A stretch of 64,000 nucleotides of DNA from Arthrobacter sp. CDRTa11 (GCF_026427775.1 NZ_CP044532.1:1240001-1304000); one strand, 5' to 3'; counted from the first letter of the stretch, positions 43,801-53,254 are shown. Numbers and translations: made by a program. Notes: generated from the letters alone by a model not told the origin.

Positions 43801-45518
43801 TCGAATCCCAAGACCTCAAGCGCATCCACTGAACCCGGCAGGGCCAGTAAACCCGGATGAACGAGACGAATACCTGTGAGAGCTTGCGGCAAATTCTGCG
43901 CAATGAACACACTGTCGGTCGAGTCGGCCTTGGCCAATGCCCCGTCAGATGTGGGAATCGCGAGCACCCTGGATCCCTGTGCAGCCATCTTGTCATCGCT
44001 GAAAGTAGTTAGAAGCAACAGCGCATCCAGGCAGGACTGGTGATTGTTTCGACGGACCATCATGTCGAGCCATTCCGCGAGTCTGGTCTCATTCGATTGT
44101 TTGGCGCCGAAGCCGCGAACCAGACCACGTAGCCGTGAACGTCGAGTATCACTGCGGTAGCAAGTCCAGTGAGCACAGGACTTCGGCGTATGAGGGCTCG
44201 AGGCCCACTCTCTTACGTGATTCTCCGCCAGCTTCAAGTCCAGGTTGGGTAGCTTTAGCCTCTCAGGTATTTGAGATTTTCCACTGCAGTCAGGGATGCA
44301 CGGATATTCTCGTGCCACCATCCTGATATGTCTGGAAAGCTCGCGATCGTAGTGGAATGAAGATTCGGCAGGGTCAACTGGTAGGTACTCAAGCGAACGA
44401 CCTGGATCGTCATCCGTACTCAGCAGGGGGAGAGTCTCAAGAATGAGCTGTGCAAAGGCAGCGATAATCTCGTCGTTAAACTTGCTGACCAGAAGGCCGC
44501 TGCGGTCGTCACTGACATGCCACGGGGCGCTCAGAATTCCGCGTGCGGTGGTCTGATCTCGGAGAGGGAATACGGCGGAAAAATGGCCCCGGGTGGTTGT
44601 CTCCGCCGGTGCAGCGTAGGACAGAAGAATCTTTGGGCGGGCAATGGCCTTCGGGACAGCCGACAAAGCGTCCGCGGACGGGTACACAACTTTGGACTGA
44701 ACCCGCCAGCGCGACTGCTGGACCTCGTTGCGGCTTATGGTGGCCCAGCCACTGGCGTCAGTTGATACGGTCAGAGTCTTTTCCGATTCCGCGAGTGCCG
44801 TGCGTACGGTCACGGTCAGAGTCCGGACCATTGGCAAAAATAGCAGGATGTGGGGGTCCAGATCTTCAATGCCCGTCGTCACGAGTTCTGTGCCGGACTC
44901 CAGTGGAAGCCTGATGATCGTCGAAGCCCAGGTTGCTAGCTGGGCCAAATCAGTATCGTGTTCAAACGCTCGCGAGGGGTCGAGCGGCCATCCTAAGCGA
45001 AGCAACGGAACGGCCCGGTCACTGAGTCCAACGGCAGATAGACGCTGCCTCGATACTTCACGATCGAACGAAAAGCTGATGGATCGGCTGATGACTTCTG
45101 GTTTGCTGGTCACAGCTAGGACGGACTTGAATCCGAGGCCGAATCGTCCAAGATCCTCATTGGACTTCGGGCTCAAGTGCGCATTTAGGATCGCAATCAT
45201 TCCGTCTTCGGTGAGCGGCTCGCCGTCGTTTGCGCAGTAGAGGTACTTATCTGTGAGAAGCAGCTGAAGCCTTCCCGCTGATGACCCAGACATTGCATCG
45301 GAAGAATTCTGGATGAGCTCTGGGATGAGCCGTTGCCCGTAGCTTCCGGCTCGGTACCCGTCCTCTTCATTGAAATGCTCCAGCAGAAGCTTGGGTTTGG
45401 CGGCGTACGAGTTGATTGTTTCATTCTGCTCGCGCTCCAGTGACTCCTGAAGTTCGGGTCTGCCAGCCCAATCAACAGCTAAGCGGATCGCGGCTTCGGA
45501 TTCTTTCATTTGGGACAT
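40848..45518 (-). CDS. sacsin-like GHKL ATPase fused to SF2 helicase
   Basis: A protein of 1,556 residues. The N-terminal GHKL ATPase domain has ELIQNSSDA (Asn71, Asp74), the NDGE box at 97-100 and GRFGLGFKS at 124-132, the signature of sacsin-type rather than Hsp90 or histidine kinase proteins. A long middle without recognised domains follows (about 200-1150). The C-terminal SF2 helicase has LPTGAGKTRTAAQAVVEM near 1183, VIVDEAHLAMGRNYAV near 1290, GLTATPYRG and the final QMVGRGLRGP near 1506. This type of fusion is typical of defence islands. The start at 45518 is chosen because GGAAG precedes it; the longer frame adds 91 unlikely residues. It diverges from the five-gene operon. Confidence 0.85.
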   Translation of the reverse strand: MSQMKESEAAIRLAVDWAGRPELQESLEREQNETINSYAAKPKLLLEHFNEEDGYRAGSYGQRLIPELIQNSSDAMSGSSAGRLQLLLTDKYLYCANDGEPLTEDGMIAILNAHLSPKSNEDLGRFGLGFKSVLAVTSKPEVISRSISFSFDREVSRQRLSAVGLSDRAVPLLRLGWPLDPSRAFEHDTDLAQLATWASTIIRLPLESGTELVTTGIEDLDPHILLFLPMVRTLTVTVRTALAESEKTLTVSTDASGWATISRNEVQQSRWRVQSKVVYPSADALSAVPKAIARPKILLSYAAPAETTTRGHFSAVFPLRDQTTARGILSAPWHVSDDRSGLLVSKFNDEIIAAFAQLILETLPLLSTDDDPGRSLEYLPVDPAESSFHYDRELSRHIRMVAREYPCIPDCSGKSQIPERLKLPNLDLKLAENHVREWASSPHTPKSCAHWTCYRSDTRRSRLRGLVRGFGAKQSNETRLAEWLDMMVRRNNHQSCLDALLLLTTFSDDKMAAQGSRVLAIPTSDGALAKADSTDSVFIAQNLPQALTGIRLVHPGLLALPGSVDALEVLGFEHLTVQRQLSLLLARNKRSWTHLEWTVFWRIASNLTKTESISVITEYCSEQADLRVPASDGTWRIPQRVIGPGLVSPRNASSKLDPTFAAEWHSLLTVLGIATIPEAMEVKRLSGDIVFNEYKEFADHVYSTKFEKTSPFLEFDQINGVGPLWPLATFRNDQDWESLALWTRSLLKIPVEESWTYSPFLSRNAHGAKTVVLPAPHLWAASTYGSAPTTWGERPLATAVAHSLSRFGQILPVVTDPESSTGSMPAALAAVPPDLIREAFKRGTPESDPWILGEFLAAASRLPLDTLADIDVAKFLMPSSTAQEVVLVARSKAEVTFVKDIGVPYVACQRPEDFEELTRHPRFSDIQSGLSLAIMTAGAGAPEPVFNRFGRLRTLNKTRDILKSILLVPCKEIQVAWKSAAGTLSASFDSVMEKDTFFFSEELADNEILQQLVSSTNVDLDEHSQAGILQSSLSIDAERRKRLCRQALDVPSKLQALISVSAMKKILPVGLVDLIGAPALAEEQSSIPQLFSNVFGESALEELSSELTAVGFETPYHWSGSTAARRFALDLGFPESYAGEPGRPRDPLLSVPGPGQVKPLHDYQRQLVDELKELIQSGERGMLHLPTGAGKTRTAAQAVVEMVRSGKIDSTVLWIAQSDELCEQAVSTFESLWRTFGDERQIDIHRFWGINDLGDPESGGPRIVIATDAKLARQIDVDRNSWLQETTALVIVDEAHLAMGRNYAVALRALGIDEESCARPLIGLTATPYRGKNLTATFELAAFFGHRKLAMNAPDPMAELQSRGILSRVDHDVLPGSHVELVGDELTRLKVQGMIPPSVMNRIAQDQNRMHALLEHITGLPEDWPVIVFTPSVQSARILAALLLFRGVPAVALSGETSPGVRRREVERFRRGDTRVLVNCDLFTRGFDAPNVRALYVGRPTFSPNAYLQMVGRGLRGPANGGSEKCLIVNFTDTFGEFGEDLAFKHLDFLWSQGKV

Positions 45519-45663
45519 CTGGCTTCCATTCCCCCTGAACCACTGGCAACCGCGTTTGGCCCAGACTATATGGTGCCGGGCTTGGATCCGAGGAGCGCGG
45601 GGCGGATCTGGACTTTTACACAACCGCGAGACATCGGCCGTGGTCATGCCGTATGAGCAACCT

Positions 45664-45700
45664 GAAAGGTCCTCAGTACATAATGACTGAGGGGCCTTTC
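45664..45700. other. hairpin in the divergent promoter region of the defence island
   Basis: GAAAGGTCCTCAGT and ACTGAGGGGCCTTTC can pair over 14 bp with one mismatch/bulge, around an ACATAATG loop. It lies between the sacsin-helicase and SNF2 genes, about 70 bp before the TTG of the latter. It may be an operator, an attenuator or a leftover terminator; no T run follows. Confidence 0.55.
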
Positions 45701-45770
45701 GTCGGGAGGCTTCGGCAGCAAGCCGGAAGAAAGCTCCCATGGGGAACCCACGAAGTACAGGAGCCAGGTC

Positions 45771-48632
45771 TTGACAGTTACAGCCACACACCGGGAACTC
45801 AACGTCGCACCCGGTTCGGTAGTCCGTGTCCGTGACGAGGACTGGCTTGTCACCAGCGTCGAGAAATCGGTAGACGGCACCCTCATCAAGGTCCAGGGCC
45901 TCAGCGAGCTTGTCAGGGACACCACCGCCGCCTTCTACTCCGCACTGGACACCATCGAAGTCGTTGACCCAGCCAAGTCCAAGGTCGTCGCCGATGACAC
46001 CCCCAACTACCGTCGGGCCCGGCTGTTCCTGGAGACCACTCTTCGCAAGACTCCGACACCGCAGTCAGCGGAGTACCTGACGGTTTCCCCCCGTATGCTG
46101 TCCCGGAACCTCAAGTACCAGCAGATCGCCGTCGCGAAGGCCCTGGACACCAAGAACATCCGCCCGCGCATCCTGATCGCAGACGCCGTGGGCCTCGGAA
46201 AGACCCTCGAGATCGGCATGATCCTCAGCGAGCTGGTCAAACGCGGCCGCGGCGAACGCATCCTTATCGTCACCCCGCGCCACGTGCTGGAGCAGATGCA
46301 GCACGAGCTCTGGTGCCGCTTCGCGCTGCCGTTCGTCCGCCTCGACTCCGCAGGCATCCAGAAGATCCGGCAGAAGCTCCCGGCCACCCGCAACCCCTTC
46401 ACCTACTACAAGCGCGCCATCATCTCGATGGACACGCTCAAAAGCCCGCGCTACAGGGCTCAGCTCGGCAAGCTGCATTGGGACGCGGTGGTCATTGACG
46501 AGGCCCACAACGTCACTAACACCCAAGCCATGAACAACGAACTCGCCCGGGTTCTCGCGCCCAACACCGAAGCCCTCATCCTGGCCTCCGCAACCCCGCA
46601 CAACGGACGCAACGAGTCGTTCGCAGAAATCCTGCGCCTGCTGGATCCCACGGCGGTCCGCCCGGACGGCACCTTCGAACCTAAACACGTCGAGAACCTC
46701 ATCATCCGCCGGCACCGGCACAGCCCGGAAGTCGCCCAGGAAGTCGGCGCGGACTGGGCCGAGCGGGAGGAACCGGACAACCGGCTCGTGTCCGCATCCG
46801 CGGCGGAGAACAGCATTGCCGAGGAACTCTCCGACGTCTGGCTCTACCCCGAAGGCAGACCGGCGCCTTATTCGGGGCAGAACGGCGCGCTGTTCTCCTG
46901 GATCCTTGCCAAGGCGTTCCTCTCCAGTCCCGCCGCGCTTCTTGAAACGGTCAACGAGCGTCTCAGGAAGATCGACGCCGATTCCCCCTCCGAAGCCAAG
47001 GAAACCGAAGCCCTCAAACGCCTCAGCAAGCTCGCCGAAGCCGCCAACACAGGCGAATCCGCCAAGTACACCGAGCTCGTCACCTACCTGAAGAAGATCG
47101 GCGTCGGCAAGGGCTCCCCGATGCGGGCAGTTGTCTTCGCCGAGCGCGTCGCCACCCTCAAATGGCTGCAGGAGACGCTGCCCAAGGCCCTCGGCCTCAA
47201 ACCGGAGAACGTCGGCCTCTTGCACGGCGGCCTCAGTGACGTCGAACAGCAAAGCATTGTGGACCAGTTCAAGCGCGGGAACAGCCCGCTGCGTGTACTG
47301 GTCACCGGCGACGTTGCGTCCGAAGGTGTGAACCTGCACGCCGAATGCCATCACCTGATCCACTTCGACATTCCCTGGAGCCTGATCCGGATCGAACAGC
47401 GGAACGGCCGAATCGACCGGTTTGGCCAGCGCCAGAAACCGCAGATCACCACCCTGCTCCTGAACCCGCACAACACCCGCTTCTCCGGCGACATCAAAGT
47501 CCTCACGCGCCTGATGGAACGAGAGTACGAGGCCCACACGGTCCTTAACGACGTCGCCTCCCTGATGGGGCAGTACAGCGTCAAGCAGGAGGAAGACGCC
47601 ATCCGCGACGTCCTGCTCGGCAAGAAGGACTTCGAGGACGTTGTCGGGGAGCCCGACGCCGATCCGGACTCGGGCGACCTCTGGGACTTTCTCGACTTTG
47701 AGGCCATGAAGGACGGAGGGGAAACCGAGACCGTCCCGGTCGAGAAACCGCTCGGCCTTTACTCCACGGACCTGGACTTCCTGGATGAAGCCCTCAACGA
47801 GGCCTTCGGTGATCCACACAAGGTCCTCGGCTGGACCGTCCACGCTGGCCACGGACTCGCCGAACTCAACCCGCCTGTCGACCTTCAGCACCGCCTGGGC
47901 TACCTCCCGCAAGATTACCTGTCCGAGCGGCGGGTCACCGAGCGGCTCAAACTCGCCACAACCGTCGACGCCGGCACCCGGGAACTGAACCGCGCCCGCG
48001 AATCCGATGACATGAGCTGGCCCGAGGCACACTATCTCGGCCCGCTCCACCCGGTCCTGGACTGGGCCAGTGACCGGGCCCTGTCCTCGATGTCACGCAG
48101 CGAAGTCCTCGTTGTCCGCGGCGACGTCGACGCCGCCCAGGTCCTGCTCATGGGAACGTTGATGAACCGCCGCGGGCAGGTGGTCTCCAAAGCCTTCATC
48201 GCGGTGGACTTCCCCGACCCCGCCAACCCGACATTCTGTCTCTCCGAACCCCTCGAGGATCTGGGCGAGCACCTGAGCAGCATCGGCGTCAACGCCAAAG
48301 CGAACAACCCCGGACCGGTCACGGTGCACGGACTGCAGGCCCTGCTGCCGCAGGCGGTGGAGAGCGCCCGGCAGACCATGCAGCTGACCTTTGAAGCCGC
48401 CGCCGACTCCGCCAACCAGCGGCTGCAGGCCTGGAAAGACCGCGCCACGGGCTGGACCCAGCTGTCCTTCGATTTCGCGCAGCGGGCTGAAGTGAAAAAG
48501 CAACGCGAGCGTGTCAGCGAGGAGCAGCGCATCGCGGAGTCGCTCGCCCCGGCCCAACGCCTGGTCCGACCCCTCCTGATCGTTGTTCCCCGCGCAACCC
48601 CTGTCGCCATCCCGGAAGGTGCTGACCAGTAA
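45771..48632 (+). CDS. SNF2-family helicase, DrmD-like (DISARM)
   Basis: A 953-residue SF2 ATPase of the SNF2 type from a TTG start after AGGAG. Walker A is ADAVGLGKTLEIGMILSEL (GLGKT 141-145), the DEAH box is VVIDEAHNV (243-246), motif III is LASATPHNG and motif VI is EQRNGRIDRFGQRQK near 540. Upstream (about 1-130) is the DISARM-type N-terminal beta region and downstream (about 620-953) an unassigned C-terminal domain. DrmD proteins translocate on DNA in class 1 DISARM. This gene overlaps the start of the methyltransferase gene by one base, so it is the first member of a coupled operon. Confidence 0.85.
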   Translation: MTVTATHRELNVAPGSVVRVRDEDWLVTSVEKSVDGTLIKVQGLSELVRDTTAAFYSALDTIEVVDPAKSKVVADDTPNYRRARLFLETTLRKTPTPQSAEYLTVSPRMLSRNLKYQQIAVAKALDTKNIRPRILIADAVGLGKTLEIGMILSELVKRGRGERILIVTPRHVLEQMQHELWCRFALPFVRLDSAGIQKIRQKLPATRNPFTYYKRAIISMDTLKSPRYRAQLGKLHWDAVVIDEAHNVTNTQAMNNELARVLAPNTEALILASATPHNGRNESFAEILRLLDPTAVRPDGTFEPKHVENLIIRRHRHSPEVAQEVGADWAEREEPDNRLVSASAAENSIAEELSDVWLYPEGRPAPYSGQNGALFSWILAKAFLSSPAALLETVNERLRKIDADSPSEAKETEALKRLSKLAEAANTGESAKYTELVTYLKKIGVGKGSPMRAVVFAERVATLKWLQETLPKALGLKPENVGLLHGGLSDVEQQSIVDQFKRGNSPLRVLVTGDVASEGVNLHAECHHLIHFDIPWSLIRIEQRNGRIDRFGQRQKPQITTLLLNPHNTRFSGDIKVLTRLMEREYEAHTVLNDVASLMGQYSVKQEEDAIRDVLLGKKDFEDVVGEPDADPDSGDLWDFLDFEAMKDGGETETVPVEKPLGLYSTDLDFLDEALNEAFGDPHKVLGWTVHAGHGLAELNPPVDLQHRLGYLPQDYLSERRVTERLKLATTVDAGTRELNRARESDDMSWPEAHYLGPLHPVLDWASDRALSSMSRSEVLVVRGDVDAAQVLLMGTLMNRRGQVVSKAFIAVDFPDPANPTFCLSEPLEDLGEHLSSIGVNAKANNPGPVTVHGLQALLPQAVESARQTMQLTFEAAADSANQRLQAWKDRATGWTQLSFDFAQRAEVKKQRERVSEEQRIAESLAPAQRLVRPLLIVVPRATPVAIPEGADQ

Positions 48633-51600
48633 TGCCGTCCTTTGATTCAATCGTTGTAGGCGAAGACTGGATTAGCGAACACTTCTTCACCACGGACTCC
48701 ACCAAGGAATCCTTCCAGGCCGAGGTCGTGAAATTCCGCAAGCACTGGGACGAGGAAGGCAAACAAGGCCACTCAACCACCCCGACCCGCTTCGCCGAGG
48801 TCCGCGGACGCCTCCAGATCCTGCTCGCTGGGCTCTCGGAAGACCCGGCGGGCGCGTCCGAAGCTTACGCTCTCCTCCGAGGCGCCCTGGGTTTCACGGG
48901 CACGACGGCGGCCGTCACCTTCGAGCGCAGCGGCACCGAAACGCTCGTCCCCGGCGTGTGGGCCACGGAGAACTCCGAGGTCCTGTTCGTCGAGGCCGCC
49001 CCGGCTGACGCGCTGGAAGACGTCCTGTCCACGGCTCTGCCGCTCGGACGGGTCCAAGTGGATGGAAAAGAGCCGTCCCCGGCGCTGACGGTGGCGAAAG
49101 CCGTGTCCGAGGCCTACCTTTCGGACAAGGCGCCGAAGTTTGTCGTCATCATGGCCGGCCGGTGGCTGGTGCTGACCGAACAGGAACGCTGGGCCGAGGG
49201 CCGCTACCTCGCAGCAGACGCGCTCTTGGTCGCGGACCGCAACGACACCAAGAAAAACGCCGAGACGGACCGGTTCCTGGCGATCTTCGGCCGTGACTCT
49301 CTCATGCCGACACCGGACGGCTCCATCTGGTGGGAGGCTGTCCTCGAGGCCTCCGTCAAACACACCGTCGGCGTCTCCCAGGATCTTCGCGAAGGCATCC
49401 GGCGCTCCATCGAAATCATCGCCAACGATGTCCTGAACCGCCGCCGTGCAGCAGGTCTGGGCATCGAAGACGTGGACGGCCAGGTCCTGGCCCGCCAGTC
49501 CCTGCGGTTCCTCTACCGGATTCTCTTCCTGCTCTACGCGGAGGCCTCCTCGGAAATGGGCGTTCTCCCCGTCGGCGCGGGCGAATACAACGAGGGCTAC
49601 GGCCTGGACCGTCTCAGGGAACTGACCCTGGTCAACATCCAGTCCCCGGCGTCCCGGCGCGGCACCCACATTTACGAATCCCTCGCCCAGCTGTTCCACC
49701 TGGTGGACAACGGCCACGCCCCTGCAGGATCAGACCCTTCTGACGATGCCTCCGGCGAGAACGAAGGCCTGGTCTTCCAGCCGCTCAAGGCCGACCTCTT
49801 CCACGAGGCCGCAACGTCGCTCATCAACGGCACCAAGCTCAGCAATGCCGAGCTGCAACGAGTCCTCCAGCACTTGCTCCTCAGCAAAGAAGCCAAGGGC
49901 AAGGACCGGGGCTTCATTTCCTACGCGGAACTGGGCATCAACCAGCTCGGAGCCGTCTATGAGGGCCTGATGTCCTACACGGGGTTCATTGCCGCAGAGC
50001 CCCTCCACGAGGTGGCCAAAGACGGGAATCCAGAAAAGGGTTCCTGGGTGGTCCCCGTTGACCGGTCCGAGTCCATTGACGCCAAGCACTTCGTGGTGGA
50101 AGAGGACGAACGGACAGGTGAGCGCCGCCCGGTGCTGCACCCCGGAGGCTCGTTCGTCTTCCGGCTCGCCGGCCGCGAACGCCAACAGTCTGCCTCTTAT
50201 TACACCCCTGAGGTGCTGACCAAGTTCGTCGTCTCCCAGGCGCTCGAAGAGCTGCTGGACCAAAACAACCAGAAGACTGCAGCGGACGACATCCTCAACC
50301 TGACGGTCTGCGAGCCTGCCCTGGGATCCGGCGCGTTCGCCCTGGAAGCTGTCCGCCAGCTCGCCGATGAGTACCTGAAGCGCAAACAGGATGAGCTGGA
50401 CGTCCGGATCCCCGCGGACGAATACCCGCAGGAACTTCAGAAGGTCAAGGCCCAGATCGCTCTGCACCAGGTCCACGGCGTGGACCTGAACTCGACCGCG
50501 GTGGAACTCGCCGAAGTCTCGCTCTGGCTCGACACCATGGTGAAGGACCTGCAGGCGCCGTGGTTCGGGCTGCGTCTGCGCCGCGGAAACTCGCTGATCG
50601 GCGCCCGCCGGGCCACGTACTTGCGGCAGGCAGTCAGCGACAAGTCATGGCTGAAGAGCGCCCCGCAGGATGCGCCCCTGACCGGGCTCGTCGAAGCCAT
50701 GACGGCCGAGACCGACGATCCCAATGTGGTGGGCCGCATCCACCATTTCCTGCTCGCGGCCGAGGGCTGGGGCGCGGCTGCCGACGCCAAGGAAGTCAAG
50801 GACCTAGCGGGGGAAGCCCAGCAAGAACTCAAGGCCTGGCGCACCAAGATCAAGTCCAAACCCAGCAAGACGCAGATCGACCGCATGGTGAACCTCGGGC
50901 GTCGGGTCGAATCCCTGTGGAAGCTCACGCTGCGCCGGCTACAGGTCGCCGAGGCTGAGGCTCGCCGGGACATCGACTACTTCGGCAAACACCCCTCGGC
51001 TGTTGAGCCTGGCGATGCATGCACTCGGGTACAGGCCGTCACCCGCGAACAGATCGAGGAAACCCTCAACGACGCGAACGGTGCATACCAGCGCCTCCGC
51101 CGGGTCATGGATGCGTGGAACGCGCTGTGGTTCTGGCCTCTGACCGATCGCGCGACCGGCGGGGCAAAACCGCCGACACTGGACGAATGGCTCGCAGCAT
51201 TGGAAATGATCCTAGGCCTGCAAGGCAAAGAGTCGAAGATGGCAGGGCAGCAGACCTTTGGCGCTGCATCGACCTGGGCGGAACTGAATGACGCCGAAAG
51301 GGCCGACCTTGAGTTTGCTCTGGTGTCCGACATCGAGATCGCAAAGAAACAAAATTCATGGCTGCAGGTGTGCGAGGATATCGCAGCCGATCAGGGCTTC
51401 TTCCACTGGGAGCTGGACTTCGCTTCAGTGTTTGGACGCGGTGGCTTCGATCTTCAGGTGGGTAACCCGCCTTGGGTTCGACCCGACTGGGACGAGAACG
51501 CCATTTACTCAGAGTTTGATCCGTGGTGGCAGCTGAACGACAAACAGACGCAAGCGCAAAAGGCCGAAAAGCAGCGCCTAGCCAAGGCGGATCTTACCCA

Positions 51601-53254
51601 GATCGAGTTCATGTGTTCGCAAGCTGCCGGAATCGTGTCGGTTCGTGAGTTTCTTACGTCGCCCGCTTCCTACCCGATCTTGACTGGCCTCCGTCCGGAC
51701 CTTTATAGGTCTTTCATGGAGCGGACGTGGGTCTCAATTTCGAAGACCGGGGTCGTTGCTCTTCTTCACCCGGAATCGCATTTCACCGAGAAGAAGGCCG
51801 CACATCTTAGGGGCGAGACCTACCGCCGGCTCCGAAGGCACTGGCAGTTCAGGAACGCGATGTTTCTTTTTGACGAAGTTCACGACGGTGTCTTCTTCGG
51901 GGTGCACGTCTACGGTGCGCGTCAGGAGTCTCCACACTTCCGAATGGCGGCCTCGCTGTACCACCCCGACACAGTCCCACGTTCAGAGGTCCACGACGGC
52001 TCGGGAGAGGTGCCTGGTCTTAAGGACGGAGAGGGCAACTGGGATACCAGGCCCCATGCCCAGCGCATCATTAACGTGGACGAATCCGTATTGGCCGTCT
52101 GGGCGGATATCGTGGACGAGCCGGGAACGCCCGCCGTGCAGGCCCGAATGGTATATCCCGTCAACCGGGCAAGCTCCCGAGTGCTCGAAAAACTGAGCAA
52201 AGCGCCTCGCATACGGGACCTTGGGCTTCAGTTTTCATCCGGATGGAATGAGACGACAGACCGGAAGAACGGGTATTTCGAGGTTGGCTCAGCAGTTCCT
52301 GATTGCTGGGACGATGTCATCCTGCAGGGCCCGCACTTCTCCGTAGCGAATCCGTTTTTCAAGGAACCAAACCCCACAATGCGGAGCAACCAAGACTGGA
52401 CCGAGATTGATCTTGAGGAACTACCCTCGGACTTCATTCCGCGGACTAGCTATCAACGCGTGGGCGACGGGCCGCTCTATAACTCCAGCTTCGGGTCGTG
52501 GGTGTCAGCCGATGGACGACCCCTTCAGCAACGGAGCCAATACCGCATGGTCTGGCGAAGAATGGCCGCCGTCACGGGGGCTCGAACGCTGCATCCTTCG
52601 GTTATCCCGCCAGGCGCTGCGCATGTCGACAACGTCTACGCTGCTGGCTTGGTTGTCGCGGACGACGCTCGAACGCTAGTGGCCGTAGCTGGTGTTTCAT
52701 CATCGTTGGTCGCTGACTTCCTCATGAAAGTCGTCGGCGCTTCCAAAATTTCCGGCGACGACATCGGTCGGCTTCCAATCGATATGAAGTCGCCCTTTGT
52801 CGACTTTATTGTGGAGAACTTCTTGAGGCTTATCTCGCTTACCGAGGTCTTCGCGACTCTGAGGGTTGAGGCGGGCAGTGCCGCGGTTGGCAAATCCGTT
52901 GTCCGCAGAGCAGCTGAACGGCGCGCCCTGCAAGTGGAGCTGGATGTGCTGACGGCTCTGTCCTTGGGGGTAACAGCCGACGAACTCTGCACCATATATC
53001 GAACTCAATTCCCGGTCCTCCGAAGCTACGAACAGAACGACCTCTACGACGCCAACGGCCGCAAAGTTCCCGGCGACATGAACCGCCTCTATCGTAAGGT
53101 CGGCGAGAGCCTGACCCTCGAAGAACGCACCTGGACGCACCCCCACAGCGGTGTCGAGTACGTCTTTGAGTTTCCGTTCCAGAGTTTCGACCGCGAGGAA
53201 GACATGCGGAAGGCCTATGCGCACTTTTCCGGCATGATGGAGGCGAGGTCCTGA
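48632..53254 (+). CDS. Eco57I-type adenine-N6 DNA methyltransferase, DrmMI/PglX-like
   Basis: A 1,540-residue protein. The N-terminal 500 residues contain ARQSLRFLYRILFLLYAEAS, typical of large Eco57I/BREX/DISARM enzymes. The catalytic core has SASYYTPEVLTKFVV near 521, motif I CEPALGSGAFALEAV near 559-573 and motif IV LQVGNPPWVRPDWDE at about 941-955, which marks adenine-N6 methylation. The target-recognition part (about 950-1450) has a lower GC than either end. No PD-(D/E)xK nuclease motif is obvious at the N-terminus, so it is more likely a marking enzyme of a defence system than a stand-alone type IIG enzyme. It overlaps both neighbours by one base. Confidence 0.88.
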   Translation: MPSFDSIVVGEDWISEHFFTTDSTKESFQAEVVKFRKHWDEEGKQGHSTTPTRFAEVRGRLQILLAGLSEDPAGASEAYALLRGALGFTGTTAAVTFERSGTETLVPGVWATENSEVLFVEAAPADALEDVLSTALPLGRVQVDGKEPSPALTVAKAVSEAYLSDKAPKFVVIMAGRWLVLTEQERWAEGRYLAADALLVADRNDTKKNAETDRFLAIFGRDSLMPTPDGSIWWEAVLEASVKHTVGVSQDLREGIRRSIEIIANDVLNRRRAAGLGIEDVDGQVLARQSLRFLYRILFLLYAEASSEMGVLPVGAGEYNEGYGLDRLRELTLVNIQSPASRRGTHIYESLAQLFHLVDNGHAPAGSDPSDDASGENEGLVFQPLKADLFHEAATSLINGTKLSNAELQRVLQHLLLSKEAKGKDRGFISYAELGINQLGAVYEGLMSYTGFIAAEPLHEVAKDGNPEKGSWVVPVDRSESIDAKHFVVEEDERTGERRPVLHPGGSFVFRLAGRERQQSASYYTPEVLTKFVVSQALEELLDQNNQKTAADDILNLTVCEPALGSGAFALEAVRQLADEYLKRKQDELDVRIPADEYPQELQKVKAQIALHQVHGVDLNSTAVELAEVSLWLDTMVKDLQAPWFGLRLRRGNSLIGARRATYLRQAVSDKSWLKSAPQDAPLTGLVEAMTAETDDPNVVGRIHHFLLAAEGWGAAADAKEVKDLAGEAQQELKAWRTKIKSKPSKTQIDRMVNLGRRVESLWKLTLRRLQVAEAEARRDIDYFGKHPSAVEPGDACTRVQAVTREQIEETLNDANGAYQRLRRVMDAWNALWFWPLTDRATGGAKPPTLDEWLAALEMILGLQGKESKMAGQQTFGAASTWAELNDAERADLEFALVSDIEIAKKQNSWLQVCEDIAADQGFFHWELDFASVFGRGGFDLQVGNPPWVRPDWDENAIYSEFDPWWQLNDKQTQAQKAEKQRLAKADLTQIEFMCSQAAGIVSVREFLTSPASYPILTGLRPDLYRSFMERTWVSISKTGVVALLHPESHFTEKKAAHLRGETYRRLRRHWQFRNAMFLFDEVHDGVFFGVHVYGARQESPHFRMAASLYHPDTVPRSEVHDGSGEVPGLKDGEGNWDTRPHAQRIINVDESVLAVWADIVDEPGTPAVQARMVYPVNRASSRVLEKLSKAPRIRDLGLQFSSGWNETTDRKNGYFEVGSAVPDCWDDVILQGPHFSVANPFFKEPNPTMRSNQDWTEIDLEELPSDFIPRTSYQRVGDGPLYNSSFGSWVSADGRPLQQRSQYRMVWRRMAAVTGARTLHPSVIPPGAAHVDNVYAAGLVVADDARTLVAVAGVSSSLVADFLMKVVGASKISGDDIGRLPIDMKSPFVDFIVENFLRLISLTEVFATLRVEAGSAAVGKSVVRRAAERRALQVELDVLTALSLGVTADELCTIYRTQFPVLRSYEQNDLYDANGRKVPGDMNRLYRKVGESLTLEERTWTHPHSGVEYVFEFPFQSFDREEDMRKAYAHFSGMMEARS

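Noticed and set aside
46065..48050. A 661-codon open frame opposite the SNF2 helicase gene
   Set aside because: The plus strand encodes complete helicase motifs, and the minus translation has no recognisable domain or ribosome site.
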